NCBI RefSeq assembly: GCF_963678635.1 | Contig: NC_087064.1 | Coordinates: forward strand, 72,911,465 to 72,975,464 | DNA: 64,000 nt | Direction of reading: 5' to 3' | Origin: Symsagittifera roscoffensis | Lineage: Eukaryota; Xenacoelomorpha; Acoela; Convolutidae | Part shown: piece by piece, positions 10,622 through 20,173 of the stretch | Position numbering within the stretch: position 1 is the stretch's first letter | How the letters are laid out: the number at the start of each line of letters is the position of its first letter | Notes under the pieces: model-generated | What the model was told of the DNA's origin: nothing | Database searches by the model: none | Seen by the model: only the letters and a program-made list of their open reading frames with translations | Program-made: the position numbers and the translations under genes

Positions 10622-10877
10622 ACCACGAAGTGGTGTGATGGTACTAAAGGGTCTTAAGACAGGTCGAAATAACTGAATCAAAAGCAATAGGACTAGTCGG
10701 AACGTTAAATCGCGATAGATCGGATACTGTTGGGATCACGAATTAGTAAAATTTGAATAAATCTTATAAGGAACAGGAAAGTAGTTTTTCTTTTTATTAT
10801 CAAAAAAATTTTTTATTCTTAAAATAGGATTTTGTAAATAGCAATATTGTAAATAGAATCAATTGTAAATAAAAGTC

Positions 10878-11864
10878 ATGAGACGGAGCAGGGTACCTGT
10901 AGCTGAAAAAAGAGCTACAGAATCAAAGACAAAATATAACTCGTCGCTACGAAAAAAGACATCGGTTGGCCCAAGAATAACAAAGGAGAAATTTTCAGTT
11001 AGCATGGTCAACACAAGGAGTACTAGAGATAACAAGACAAAAGAGGGCGCGGAAGGGAAACAAGCGGAACCCGCCAACGAGATTGACCTAGAAACACCAG
11101 ACCAGAGTGTGGATGAGGTGGAGAAGAAGACGACGGAGTCGACACCAATGCCGAATGCAGAGGAACCAAATCAAAAGTCGATGGAGTTCTCGCCGATAGA
11201 CACTGTGGAGGACACAACAGGCAACACGCCAGAAACAGTAAAGGACGAGTCCCAAGTAAAAAGAACGTCATTTACTGAAAGGTTGGCAATGATGGTCGGG
11301 ATGAAATCAAGAGACATAGTGACGGAGGAACCGAAAACCGAGAAAGGCAAAACATTTGGAACAGTTTCCACGAAAACGACAGTGACCAACCAAGACGAAG
11401 ACCAAGTTAAAAAGGGAGCAGCAGCCAACAGCAGGGCAACAGATGACTATGAAACAACAACTTCTCTTGAGCTGGGCGATCTGATGGCGAAGCTAGATCA
11501 GATCGACAAGAGACTAAAGCACAGCGAGGAGGATAGAGAGGTGATAAAGAAAGAATTAAGATACAACAAACACGAGTACCTGGACAACTATTTCAATCTG
11601 GCGAAAGCGACAGAAGAAAAGCTTCAGCAGATGTCAGACAAAGTAGATGCCACTGATAGAGAGCGAGGCAAGAACATCAAAAAAGATAAGCAAGAGATGA
11701 AGCAACGGTATGACGCAGTGAACAGCCAGTTGGGGAGTCTGGAAACGAGAATGGACGCAATGAGTAGGGACCAGGCTGAGAGTTCATGTGCAATACAGGA
11801 AAAACTAGACGCCATCTTGAGAAACTCTACCTCACAGGACAGGCCGGCAGCGGATCGAACGTAA
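10878..11864 (+). CDS. gag: gag, N-terminal (matrix-like / coiled-coil) part
   Basis: The frame starts at ATG 10878 (MRRSRVPV) and has a second in-frame ATG at 11004 (MVNTRSTRDNK), which may be the real start. The first 200 residues are charged and low complexity. Residues about 200-320 are strongly heptad-like (LMAKLDQIDKRL through DAMSRDQAE), so a coiled coil for Gag multimerisation is likely. The frame stops at TAA 11862-11864, yet the same frame stays open to about 11971 with similar composition. The eroded copy at 35600-37780 carries a matching NSCAIQ-type segment. Gag therefore probably continued through this point and the TAA is a nonsense change or recoding site. Confidence 0.7.
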   Translation: MRRSRVPVAEKRATESKTKYNSSLRKKTSVGPRITKEKFSVSMVNTRSTRDNKTKEGAEGKQAEPANEIDLETPDQSVDEVEKKTTESTPMPNAEEPNQKSMEFSPIDTVEDTTGNTPETVKDESQVKRTSFTERLAMMVGMKSRDIVTEEPKTEKGKTFGTVSTKTTVTNQDEDQVKKGAAANSRATDDYETTTSLELGDLMAKLDQIDKRLKHSEEDREVIKKELRYNKHEYLDNYFNLAKATEEKLQQMSDKVDATDRERGKNIKKDKQEMKQRYDAVNSQLGSLETRMDAMSRDQAESSCAIQEKLDAILRNSTSQDRPAADRT

Positions 11865-13134
11865 GGCAACAGAGTTGACTTTGTGGAACCACAACGGAAC
11901 AAACGGCAATCAACACCGTTACCATTACCCCGGGATGCGGCGAGCACAGCACCGGGGGTGCCAAAGCAATTATGAAAAGTGGAGCAGCAAATACGACGAG
12001 TGGTCCAGGGGATTCCACGACTCACAATAACGTAGGACCGGATGCTATGACGTGGGCAAGCACCTGGGAGATGATGAACAGGACACTAGAAGCCTTCGCC
12101 ACGAGGAACACCGACTCGAATGACAGAGGAGGTAGCAAATCCAGGAAAACTTTCAAAAAACCGAAAGAATTCAAGGATGATTCAGACGAACGCATTGATA
12201 CTTGGGTAGAAGTCATGAGATTACACTTGGAACAAGACAACTTGAACGATGAGAGACAAGCATGCACAGCGATACTCAGCAACTTAGAAGGCACGGCGTT
12301 GAAATGCGTGGTTGCGAAGAAGGAAGAGAACGCGACACTGCGGATAAAATCTTCGAGATATTGTTGAATCGATTCAGGTCAGGCATGAAGGGTCATCCAG
12401 CGATGATGCGATTTGAAAAGAGAAGACAAAGGGACGATGAATCGATTGATCGGTTCCTAGATTATCTCGAGAGCTTGAGACGAAGAAGTGATCCGGAAGA
12501 GTCAACGAACAGAAGAAACTTTAGCATCGCCTCAAAGTTTATTGATGGGGTAAAAAGTGATGACTTGAGAACAATGTTAGCAACGTACTACATATTGTCG
12601 AAAGACAATGCACCGACTTCAGAAGAGATGAGACAGAAGTCAAGAGAGTACATGTTAATGAAGCCCAAGAAATACTCATATTCGGATAACAGGAACATGC
12701 AAGGGGGGAGCCAACCACAAAGTTCGTCATGGTACAAGCCTAGAGATGACATGGACAAAGGTAGATCATGCGCAAACTGCGGGTCAGCTGATCATCACGT
12801 GGCGGATTGCACAACATACAAGCAGGGCATGAAGAGTCTGGGATATGCACCAGATGAGGAGGATATGAGCCAGATGGAGGAACACGAGTACTATAGTGGC
12901 TTAATCATCAAAATAGGTGCAAGATGCTTCTTCTGCAATCAGGAGGGGCACTTCAGGATGGACTGTCCTTTGTTTTTCGAGGCAGTCAAGAACCAGAGTC
13001 ACCCCAAGCATAAATTGGCATTAGCGGCGGTGCAGAATCAGCGAAATAGACAAACTGAGTTTGAAACCAAAAAACTTGGAAGCACCGAGTACGGAACTGC
13101 CAACGAAGACAGTGAAGGCTGTAACGCAAGTTAA
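11865..13134 (+). pseudogene. gag: gag core: capsid-like region plus two zinc knuckles, with frame breaks
   Basis: Three frames follow one another: 11865-11971, 11972-12367 and 12262-13134. The first change is at a run of five G (11954-11958), the second near 12325. The middle part has the charged, aromatic-poor look of a Retrotrans_gag domain (TWVEVMRLHLEQ, ILSNLEGTAL, FRSGMKGHPA, FIDGVKSDDLR). Near the C-terminus are two classical CCHC knuckles, CANCGSADHHVADC and CFFCNQEGHFRMDC, both C-x2-C-x4-H-x4-C, which bind nucleic acid in Gag nucleocapsid. The ORF overlaps the protease frame over 13061-13134. The breaks may be mutations or homopolymer errors in the assembly. Confidence 0.85.
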
Positions 13135-14464
13135 TAGTGCGATAGAGGCCACGGCCAGGAATGCCCTAGAGATAAATCATGAGAAAGCGGCGTCAGAGGC
13201 GATTAGCAAGGTGAAACAGGACCTAGCGACGAAGGAAATAGAGCAACGGTTGAAGCAAGAGATCGACAGACAGAGGTTGAATGAGACGTTAAGTTGCTCG
13301 GTGCCAGTGCCAGAAGCTGTAGCAGGGTCGACAAAGAGGGGGAATTGCAACACTCTGAAAATGGTGACGAAAAAGCCATTCGGCATAACCAAAATCGGAG
13401 CCAGGATAATGTCAATAAAAACTGTAGGTGACCATGAGGTGACAAGGAACTTAAGCGAACCCAGAGACCAGACATTAATGCACATCGACGTGTACGCAGA
13501 TTACTTGAGTGCGATAAGCCCAGAGACGACTTCTAGAGCCTTGAGGGCGCTACTCACGAGAGGTGGCAGCAAGTCGGTCCGTGTGGACAACAGATATACA
13601 GAAGCCTATGGTCCGCATGAGGCGATGTTGAATATAGATGGGATAAACATCTACACGAAAACAATGATAACATGTGATGAAGATCTAGTGGGGCAGATCT
13701 ACGTGGGCAGAGAAGAACTAAAGGTGAGATCGATTGAACACTGTGCTATGCTGGAGGAAGATGCAATGCACATCGGGACGGAGGCAGACGTATCAGCACA
13801 TGTGCTTGACATAAGTGGCAAGAAGACTCAGTTGCGTGGGTTACTCGATACTGGAGCGGTCTTGAGTGTAGTACCAATCGAAACTTGGGAACGAATGGGC
13901 TGCGACAAAGATGACTTGATAGACTCGAGAATACGGATGTCAGCTGCAAACAAAGGGGCGCTGCGGGTGCTAGGCAGAACACCAATAATAGCCCTAAATC
14001 TGGGGGAACGCAATCTGTGGATGAGCTTTCTTGTGGTAGAAAACCTAGATGAGTCTGACCAGTTCATTTTAGGCAGAGACTTCATCAGGAACTTCGACGT
14101 AACAATTGATTTAAACAATGCGATGTTCAGGATACGGAACCCGGATAGGAGGTACGCAACTAAACCGGTAAATTTAATAATAGCGAATGAAAATAAAGCA
14201 CCGGTATTCTTGAGTAGGAGGGTGAGGCTGAAGGCGAACGAAGCGGTAATTGTAAGCTTGCGAATGAAAAATTACAATGAACTAAGTGACAACAAGCAAG
14301 TATGCATAGTCCCAAATCCTAATAGTCAAAGTGCTGCTGTTTTAGGAAGATCCTTCTCGATAACCAAGAGCGGTCTCTGCGTCAGTGTCTTGTTGAATAC
14401 TCTTGATATACCCATCACGATACAAAGGGGGGGGGAGGAAGCTGGGATATGCTTTACCCGTTAA
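13061..14464 (+). CDS. pro: Retropepsin-like aspartic protease
   Basis: The catalytic LLDTGAV motif is at about residue 263 and is followed by the hydrophobic-Gly flap partner FILGRDF, as in retroviral and Ty3/gypsy proteases that cleave the Gag-Pol polyprotein. The N-terminal 150 residues are a Lys/Glu-rich linker (VKQDLATKEIEQRLKQEID). The frame lies one base forward of gag, and a run of six A sits at 13069-13074 in the overlap. The frame ends at TAA 14462, just after a run of nine G at 14427-14435. The alternative frame after that run (AGYALPVKTRYEMT) looks more natural, so the stop is probably an indel artefact and protease was fused to RT. Confidence 0.85.
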   Translation: MKPKNLEAPSTELPTKTVKAVTQVNSAIEATARNALEINHEKAASEAISKVKQDLATKEIEQRLKQEIDRQRLNETLSCSVPVPEAVAGSTKRGNCNTLKMVTKKPFGITKIGARIMSIKTVGDHEVTRNLSEPRDQTLMHIDVYADYLSAISPETTSRALRALLTRGGSKSVRVDNRYTEAYGPHEAMLNIDGINIYTKTMITCDEDLVGQIYVGREELKVRSIEHCAMLEEDAMHIGTEADVSAHVLDISGKKTQLRGLLDTGAVLSVVPIETWERMGCDKDDLIDSRIRMSAANKGALRVLGRTPIIALNLGERNLWMSFLVVENLDESDQFILGRDFIRNFDVTIDLNNAMFRIRNPDRRYATKPVNLIIANENKAPVFLSRRVRLKANEAVIVSLRMKNYNELSDNKQVCIVPNPNSQSAAVLGRSFSITKSGLCVSVLLNTLDIPITIQRGGEEAGICFTR

Positions 14465-14611
14465 AACTCGATATGAAATGACTTAAAATTCAAAACAAAA
14501 TGAAGTTGTTGATTGTCCCAATCATAGGGACAAAATTTGTATCTTGAGACGATTGAAGAAAATAAAAGGTTCATCAGGTCTTGTGAAATCACTTAAGTCA
14601 GAGACAGATGA

Positions 14612-15861
14612 TTGACTCTCGAGCTGTTCGAATTTTCCGGACGGCCCACACTAGATGAAATGCAGAGTTATAAACCGGCCCTACCGGAGATCGAACATAT
14701 AAGGGGCAAGATGACGGACGAACAGCTCGAGGCCATCAAGGACGTACTAGAGCGGAACGAGGAAGTTTTTTCGAGACATAAGGCAGACATCGGGTGTTGT
14801 AATTTTGTTGAGCATGAAATAGAACTTGAAGAGAATGCGGTACCACACAGGGAGGGGGCGAGGCGCATGACCCCACACAAATCAGAGGCATGTAGGAAAG
14901 AAATAGAGACATTACTAGAGTATGACATGATAGAACCATCCAAGTCACCGTGGGCGTGTGGAGTAGTGATGGCCAGAAAGAAAGGCGAACAATTGAGGTT
15001 TTGCTGTGACTTTTGGTATCTGAACTCCGTCATGGTGAAGGATGCCTATCCCATACCTAGGATTGACGAGAGCCTCTCGAAGTTAGGTGACGCAAAATTT
15101 TTTACGACTCTTGATTTAGGTTCGGCCTTCTGGCAGCGCCGCTGAGGAAGCAAGACAGGGACAAAACAGGGTTCGCTTGCGAGTTGGGGCTGTTTCAATG
15201 GAAACGGATGCCGTTTGGTCTTTGCAATGCCACAGCTACATTTCAACGGTTGATGGCACATGCGCTGATAGGTGTGACAAAGAAGTACGGCAATCTGGTA
15301 ATGTGCTATGTGGATGACGTGGTAATAGCGACGCCCACACTGGAAGACCACATCGAGCGACTGGACGAGGTGTTTGCATGTATGAAGAGGTCGGGGCTAA
15401 AGTTTAAGCCATCAAAGTGCGAGATACTCAAGGATTCGATAAAATACTTGGGCAGGATGGTGGACAGGCACGGCATCAGACCGGATCCAGATGCAGTAGA
15501 AGCAATTCTAACTTGGAAATCGCCAAAAACGGAACACCAGTTGATGAGCTTCCTGGGTTTTGCGAACTACTACAGGGAATTCATCAAGGGCTATGCGGAC
15601 ATGGTATACCCGATGCAACAATTAATGAGACACAAAGGCAAAAAGTTCACATGGAACAACGCAGCAGAAGAATCATTCCAAAGAATAAAAGAAGAGTTGT
15701 GCGAGGCACCGGTGTTAGGGATGCCAACGGAAAAAAGGGATGTACGTGTTGGATACGGATGCGTCGGTAGTCGCGATTTCTGGAATTCTCCAACAAGAAC
15801 AAGAATGGAACGGGAAGACAGTCTTAAGACCAATAGCATACGGGAGCAAAGTCTTGAGTGA
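14612..15861 (+). pseudogene. pol: Reverse transcriptase domain (pol)
   Basis: The order of RT motifs is clear: the entry segment EIEHIRGKM and IEPSKSPWACGVVMARKK, then RFCCDFWYLN, AYPIPRIDESL, FTTLDLGSAFWQ, MPFGLCNATATFQ, the catalytic YVDDVV (near 15309-15326), LKFKPSKCEI and SFLGFANYYREFI. This is the polymerase that copies element RNA into cDNA. The frame breaks once at 15137-15143 directly after FWQ, giving a TGA, and resumes in the next frame. A second break at a run of six A (15731-15736) separates the connection from RNase H. There is no ATG at the start and TGA lies immediately upstream (14609-14611), so the enzyme was part of a larger polyprotein. Confidence 0.92.
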
Positions 15862-18448
15862 CACGGAAATCAAGTACGGGGCACCGAAAGCAGAGATGTT
15901 CGCGGTGGTTACTTTTGTCGAGAAATACAGAGCATACTTAGGCAGTGAGCCATTTAAGCTGCGGTTCGACAACAGGGCACTCAGCTGGCTGAAGACGTAC
16001 TCGATGGACCAGAGCTACATTGGGAGATGGATAGTTTGCCTGGATGGGTACAACATGATAATTGAGCATAGAACAAGGGACAAACATCAGAATGCCGATA
16101 GCTTGAGTAAGAAGACGGAGTTCTACGAAAGACAGGAACAGAAGGAGGCGGATAGGCCCGAAATCAAAGATGGCTTCTCCTTCAAGGACAAAGAAACGTA
16201 TGACAGTCTTCCACTCACGAGATGGCTAGACAAGTCAGGCAAACCGATAGAAGATCACCCCGAATTACCAGAAGAGCCTCCAAAGAAAACAATCTTGAAG
16301 AAGACCCGAGGAATGCCGATAGAGATTATGCTCAAGTCAAAAATTGTGAGAGAGACGCTCAAGGCAAAAGGCCATGATCTCAACCAGGTGGAAACGGGAG
16401 ATACTCAGATAGATGAAGACTTGTGGAGATTACTTGAGAAACTGGCAGATGATAAACCCGTGAACGAAAGAAAGGGTAGGCAGGAACCGGAAGTCACGAT
16501 ACTGCGAAGGAATGAAACAGTTGGCAACGCAGACTCTTTAAGAGGAAGCAATACTGATGGCAAAGAAATTGTGCGGTCACTGGTTGACAAAATGCCCGAT
16601 AACATACTTGAGCGGACTCAGGCTAGGAAAAAGAAAGTGGCGTCTAAGGAAGAAGCTGAACACCTGGGACTAGGTCAAGAGTCCGGGGAGTGGTCCAAGT
16701 CTACGGAGGAAGAAGAAACCGGAGAAGAGAAATTGTCCGGGGAGTGTGAAGTATGGGAGGAAGATTCGGAAAAGAGCAGCGATGATCAGGATAGTCTATG
16801 CATGATACTGGCAGAGGAGAAGATGAGACACCGCGACAGGGAGCTACAAACAGATCCCTCCTCAGGAACGTACAACTCGGGTGAACCAGAAGAACAAGGA
16901 GGAGAAGAACTTGAGAAAATTGCGGTATCGAGGAAACCATTCAGGGAACTATCGTGCAACTCAAATGTCAGAACAAATCTGGTGCCAGAAGATGATACGA
17001 AGAGGATAATATGCGTAAAACTGAAGGATGACATCCACAACCCTGGGGAAATGAATGGACAGATCATGGCACTAAAGGAACATGTCAAAGCGAGATATAG
17101 GCTGTCAGACCTGATAAGGGCCCAAAAGAATGACAAGATGACGAGTAACCTCTCCAAATGGATCCGGACGGGGTGCAATGAGAAAGGGGACCTGGAGGAA
17201 GATAGCTACAAGATCTTGAGCCAGTTCTACAAAGAAAGAAAAGATATACTCTATCACACAGCTGATGGGGTGGTAGCGTGCAAGAGAAAAGATAAGGAGA
17301 AGATATTACACAAGCACAACCTCATCATATTACCACAATTGTATCAGACGGAAGTGTTATTCAGATCGCACGATCAGATGGGGCACCAGGGGATAGACAA
17401 AGTGCAACAGAGAATACTTCACAGGTTTGATTGGCCAGGATTAAGGAAAGCTTGCGAGAGATGGGTGAATGCATGCCTGGCATGCCTGCAAGTAAAAGAC
17501 CCAAGGAAAATGAAGTTCCATCTCAAGTCCGCTGAAAGCTCGGAATTTAATGAGGTGGTGCAGATAGACCATCAAAAAATCTGCATGACAGAGTCGGGAT
17601 ATAACCAGAAACTGGTTATAATAGATCACTTCACAAAGATGGCAGAAGCGGTCCCGTGGCAGACAGCCTCAGCAGAGGAGACTTGTGACCACCTGATAAC
17701 GCATTGGATATCACGGTATGGTTGTCCAATGACTTTTCAGTCAGACAACGGCAAAGCCTTTGTGGAAGACTTGACAAAAGAATTGATGAAGAGGTCACAC
17801 ATTGCTCAAGCACACTCGACAACCTACCATCCTCAGACCAACGGGCTGGTAGAGAAACAGAATAGAACGTTGGTGAACATGCTGAGGGTATACTGCTCAA
17901 GATACATGACGGACTGGGATAAATATCTGCCGCAAGTCGTAGGGGCGTACAACAGTACGCAACACTCAACAACGGGTATCAGTCCTTTGATGATGTTGAC
18001 GGGCAAGGAGAGAGCAATGCCCCTGACATTCTTTCACCCGGAATACGAAGGGAAGAGGACGTCGCCTCAAGCTTACGTGAAAGAAGCGATCAGGAGACAG
18101 CAGGAACTAAACGAAATCTGCAGGAGGAACACTGCGCAAGCACAAATGAGACAGCGCAAGAAGTATGATGAAAAGATACTACAGGCGAAGCCATGTGAAG
18201 TGGGCCAGTACGTGTGGGTCTTCCAGAATGTCATACCGCCCAAAGGGACAAAGAAACTACTTAAGAAATGGAGGGGACCATTCATGATAACGGAAGTAAA
18301 CCAACAAGGACGGTTCTACCGCTTGAGTACGGGGCGAGCAGCACATTATGAAAATCTGAAGCCTCACGTCCCATCCCCAGAGTACTGGTGTATACCACAG
18401 GACATGGAGGGACTGGAGTACCTACTGACTGGTGGAGCCAGCGTGTGA
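15740..18448 (+). CDS. pol: RNase H, long acidic spacer and integrase (pol, C-terminal part)
   Basis: RNase H occupies about residues 1-125, with VLDTDAS, KAEMFAVV and RFDNRAL supplying the three acidic residues and HQNADSLSK closing the fold. About 400 residues of Lys/Glu-rich sequence follow that match no usual gypsy domain. Integrase starts near residue 540 with the HHCC zinc finger (HDQMGH ... ACLACLQ), then the catalytic triad D in VVQIDHQK, D in FQSDNGKAF and E in NGLVEKQN, with exactly 35 residues between the last two. A GPF/Y-type C-terminal motif (LKKWRGPFMITEV) is present; no chromodomain follows. The frame ends 17 bases inside the next ORF. Confidence 0.92.
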   Translation: MYVLDTDASVVAISGILQQEQEWNGKTVLRPIAYGSKVLSDTEIKYGAPKAEMFAVVTFVEKYRAYLGSEPFKLRFDNRALSWLKTYSMDQSYIGRWIVCLDGYNMIIEHRTRDKHQNADSLSKKTEFYERQEQKEADRPEIKDGFSFKDKETYDSLPLTRWLDKSGKPIEDHPELPEEPPKKTILKKTRGMPIEIMLKSKIVRETLKAKGHDLNQVETGDTQIDEDLWRLLEKLADDKPVNERKGRQEPEVTILRRNETVGNADSLRGSNTDGKEIVRSLVDKMPDNILERTQARKKKVASKEEAEHLGLGQESGEWSKSTEEEETGEEKLSGECEVWEEDSEKSSDDQDSLCMILAEEKMRHRDRELQTDPSSGTYNSGEPEEQGGEELEKIAVSRKPFRELSCNSNVRTNLVPEDDTKRIICVKLKDDIHNPGEMNGQIMALKEHVKARYRLSDLIRAQKNDKMTSNLSKWIRTGCNEKGDLEEDSYKILSQFYKERKDILYHTADGVVACKRKDKEKILHKHNLIILPQLYQTEVLFRSHDQMGHQGIDKVQQRILHRFDWPGLRKACERWVNACLACLQVKDPRKMKFHLKSAESSEFNEVVQIDHQKICMTESGYNQKLVIIDHFTKMAEAVPWQTASAEETCDHLITHWISRYGCPMTFQSDNGKAFVEDLTKELMKRSHIAQAHSTTYHPQTNGLVEKQNRTLVNMLRVYCSRYMTDWDKYLPQVVGAYNSTQHSTTGISPLMMLTGKERAMPLTFFHPEYEGKRTSPQAYVKEAIRRQQELNEICRRNTAQAQMRQRKKYDEKILQAKPCEVGQYVWVFQNVIPPKGTKKLLKKWRGPFMITEVNQQGRFYRLSTGRAAHYENLKPHVPSPEYWCIPQDMEGLEYLLTGGASV

Positions 18449-19244
18449 AGTGAACGAAAAAGGCACCAGAGAGAAAAATGATGGCAACGAGAACTTGAGT
18501 TTGGATGACAATGAAAAGATTGAAGCGGACTCTGAAGCGGATTCCTTTGTGGATGAAGACTGGAACAATCCGGAGCAGGGAGAGGTGCCGAAGTGGACAG
18601 ATTCAGACTTACCAATACCAGCGGGGACTAGGAGTGGCAATCGCAAACGGACAGGCATGAGGTACAACAGGTACGGATATGATTTCTTGATTGATAAGAT
18701 ACAGCCCAATGAACTAAGCGAAGAGCTACTAAGTGTGGGCGAACTAGCAGACGACGGTGAATGGCAAATTATCAATGATAATGAGCACTACCCGCAGGAA
18801 GACTACTCGACACCAGAACGACAGACAGATTTGGAACAGAGCAATATAGAGAGGAGGGAGAATACGAACTTGAGGATATTAGAATGGATGCGCGATGTCA
18901 AGAACGGAAGCGGCGAAGGACAAAGCATCCAACAAGTCGACGTGTCAGCGGGAAAGCACATGAAAACGGAGGATCCCCTCTTCGACTGGACAGCAACAGA
19001 CAGGCCGCTCGAGATTCCACCAGACAATTTGGACCCAGCACCATCGACGGGGACGTCGATAAATATTTTTGTCCGGGGAGTGGGTGTAGGACTTACCCAC
19101 ACCGAAAATTTGATGATAAAGAAACTCAGGGAAGTAAGAGAAACGAGCAAACTGGAACTGGATGGGGAGGAGGCTGAGCCTACCATAGGGCGGAATCTCA
19201 AAACGAAGTTTGAAATACCCAACGAATACTCGAGAACATCCTGA
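18432..19244 (+). CDS. Acidic ORF downstream of pol
   Basis: This 270-residue frame overlaps the end of pol by 17 bases. It is rich in Asp/Glu/Asn, with one basic patch TRSGNRKRTGMRYNRYGYDF that resembles the tails found after integrase in some gypsy polyproteins. No enzyme motif is seen. Its last residues (PNEYSRTS) run into the macro-like frame, which continues in another frame from 19232. The two may have been a single protein, and the overlap with pol may be a frameshift boundary. Function unknown. Confidence 0.65.
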   Translation: MEPACEVNEKGTREKNDGNENLSLDDNEKIEADSEADSFVDEDWNNPEQGEVPKWTDSDLPIPAGTRSGNRKRTGMRYNRYGYDFLIDKIQPNELSEELLSVGELADDGEWQIINDNEHYPQEDYSTPERQTDLEQSNIERRENTNLRILEWMRDVKNGSGEGQSIQQVDVSAGKHMKTEDPLFDWTATDRPLEIPPDNLDPAPSTGTSINIFVRGVGVGLTHTENLMIKKLREVRETSKLELDGEEAEPTIGRNLKTKFEIPNEYSRTS

Positions 19245-19684
19245 TAACGGATAGCGACTTCATTCTGTCGGACAGGACTAGCGCAATCTGTATCACGGCG
19301 GACATGAGTTTCAAATCAAGACTGGAGGCCGACTTCAAGAGAGAATACCAGAACGTTGAGTTTCTATTCAGACAGAGACTGGGGCTGGGAGGAATGGCTG
19401 CGCTTCCCTCATCAGTAGCACAAGTCCCAGGCAAATACCTGTGCTTCTTAGTGACGAGGGTCAGTGAGAAGAACACGATCGATCCTGAACACTTGATGTT
19501 GGCACTGACGAGACTGCGAGACTTCATGATCGAAAGAAGAATAACGGAAGTCTCAATGCCGGTCTATGACCCGAACAGGGGCAAGTTGAGCCCAAGGGAA
19601 TAATATGCTATCCTACACGTGGTCTTCGCAGAAACGGAGATAATGGTACATCTGCACAAGAAATACTACTTGAGTATCGCCTGA
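19232..19684 (+). pseudogene. Macro-domain-like protein carried by the retrotransposon
   Basis: The segment reads ILITDSDFILSD, ITADMSFKSRLEADFKREY, KYLCFLVTRVSEK, LMLALTRLRDFMIERR, EVSMPVYDPNRGKL, then ILHVVFAETEIMVHLHKK. This order matches the macro fold as I know it from Appr-1''-p processing proteins: a first strand with an Asp loop, MxxGIAxxFK helix, VTK strand, LxxaLxxLR helix, vaiPxigcG strand and a final helix and strand. The glycine loop is MSFKSRL instead of MGxGIA, so ADP-ribose binding is doubtful. A TAA at 19601-19603 interrupts the frame, which then stays open in frame for 26 more codons to TGA 19684. The family call rests on pattern recognition without a search. Confidence 0.5.
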
Positions 19685-20173
19685 GTCGGGTACATGGGGG
19701 TCTCGAGTTGGGCATGAAGGGATCTCAAGTTAGGTATTGGGGCACGGAACAAGTAAAAGGATCTTAAATGTGATTGGCATGACAATTAAATTTTAAATGA
19801 CTGACGGTGCTAAAACATAAAATGAATCTGCATGCTCTTAGAAAACTTCCAATTGAATTATTTTAGTAGAACGAAAGTTTTAACTATAATAATGGGGGGG
19901 GGGGGTTTAGTTTAGGAACATAGCATCTTAGTCTAAAGATCAAGTTTTATTTTCAGATTGATTTGGTAAAATCAAGTTGACTACCCAACTATACTCAACT
20001 GAAAGAGACAAGAAGGTCTTGAACAAACCCACAGTCAGCAACATTTGCAAAGGTTATTTCTCAAGTACTCAAGTTGGTACGGTAATTCTCAAGTTGGTAC
20101 GGTAATTCTCAAGTTGGTACGTGCGCAAGATCATCTAGAGATTATAAAAATGGCAGATCGATTTTGAAAGTCC
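19685..20173 (+). other. Noncoding gap between the macro-like ORF and the third gene
   Basis: No open frame is seen. It contains a G homopolymer near 19893-19905, a strong splice-acceptor-like sequence at 19945-19956, and a short tandem repeat with a 20-bp period (CTCAAGTTGGTACGGTAATT) over 20069-20120. It looks like a leader for the third gene. Confidence 0.6.
19945..19956 (+). promoter_or_regulatory. Candidate 3' splice site for third-gene mRNA
   Basis: TTTTATTTTCAG is an excellent pyrimidine-rich acceptor 217 bases before the first ATG of the third gene (20174). A spliced subgenomic RNA is the usual way retroelements express a gene downstream of pol. The donor, presumably in the leader, was not identified. 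Confidence 0.5.

Larger units (their letters stand above)
8382..10877 (+). other. Long untranslated leader of the giant element
   Basis: About 2.5 kb lies between the 5' LTR and the gag ATG. It has no credible protein-coding frame. It contains a 69-bp tandem repeat (8887-9067), G-rich stretches around 9330-9410, and a large 14-bp minisatellite (9961-10621). Antisense open frames across the minisatellite arise only because the repeat lacks stops. Such a long repetitive leader could hold packaging or internal translation signals, but nothing specific is recognised. Confidence 0.7.
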
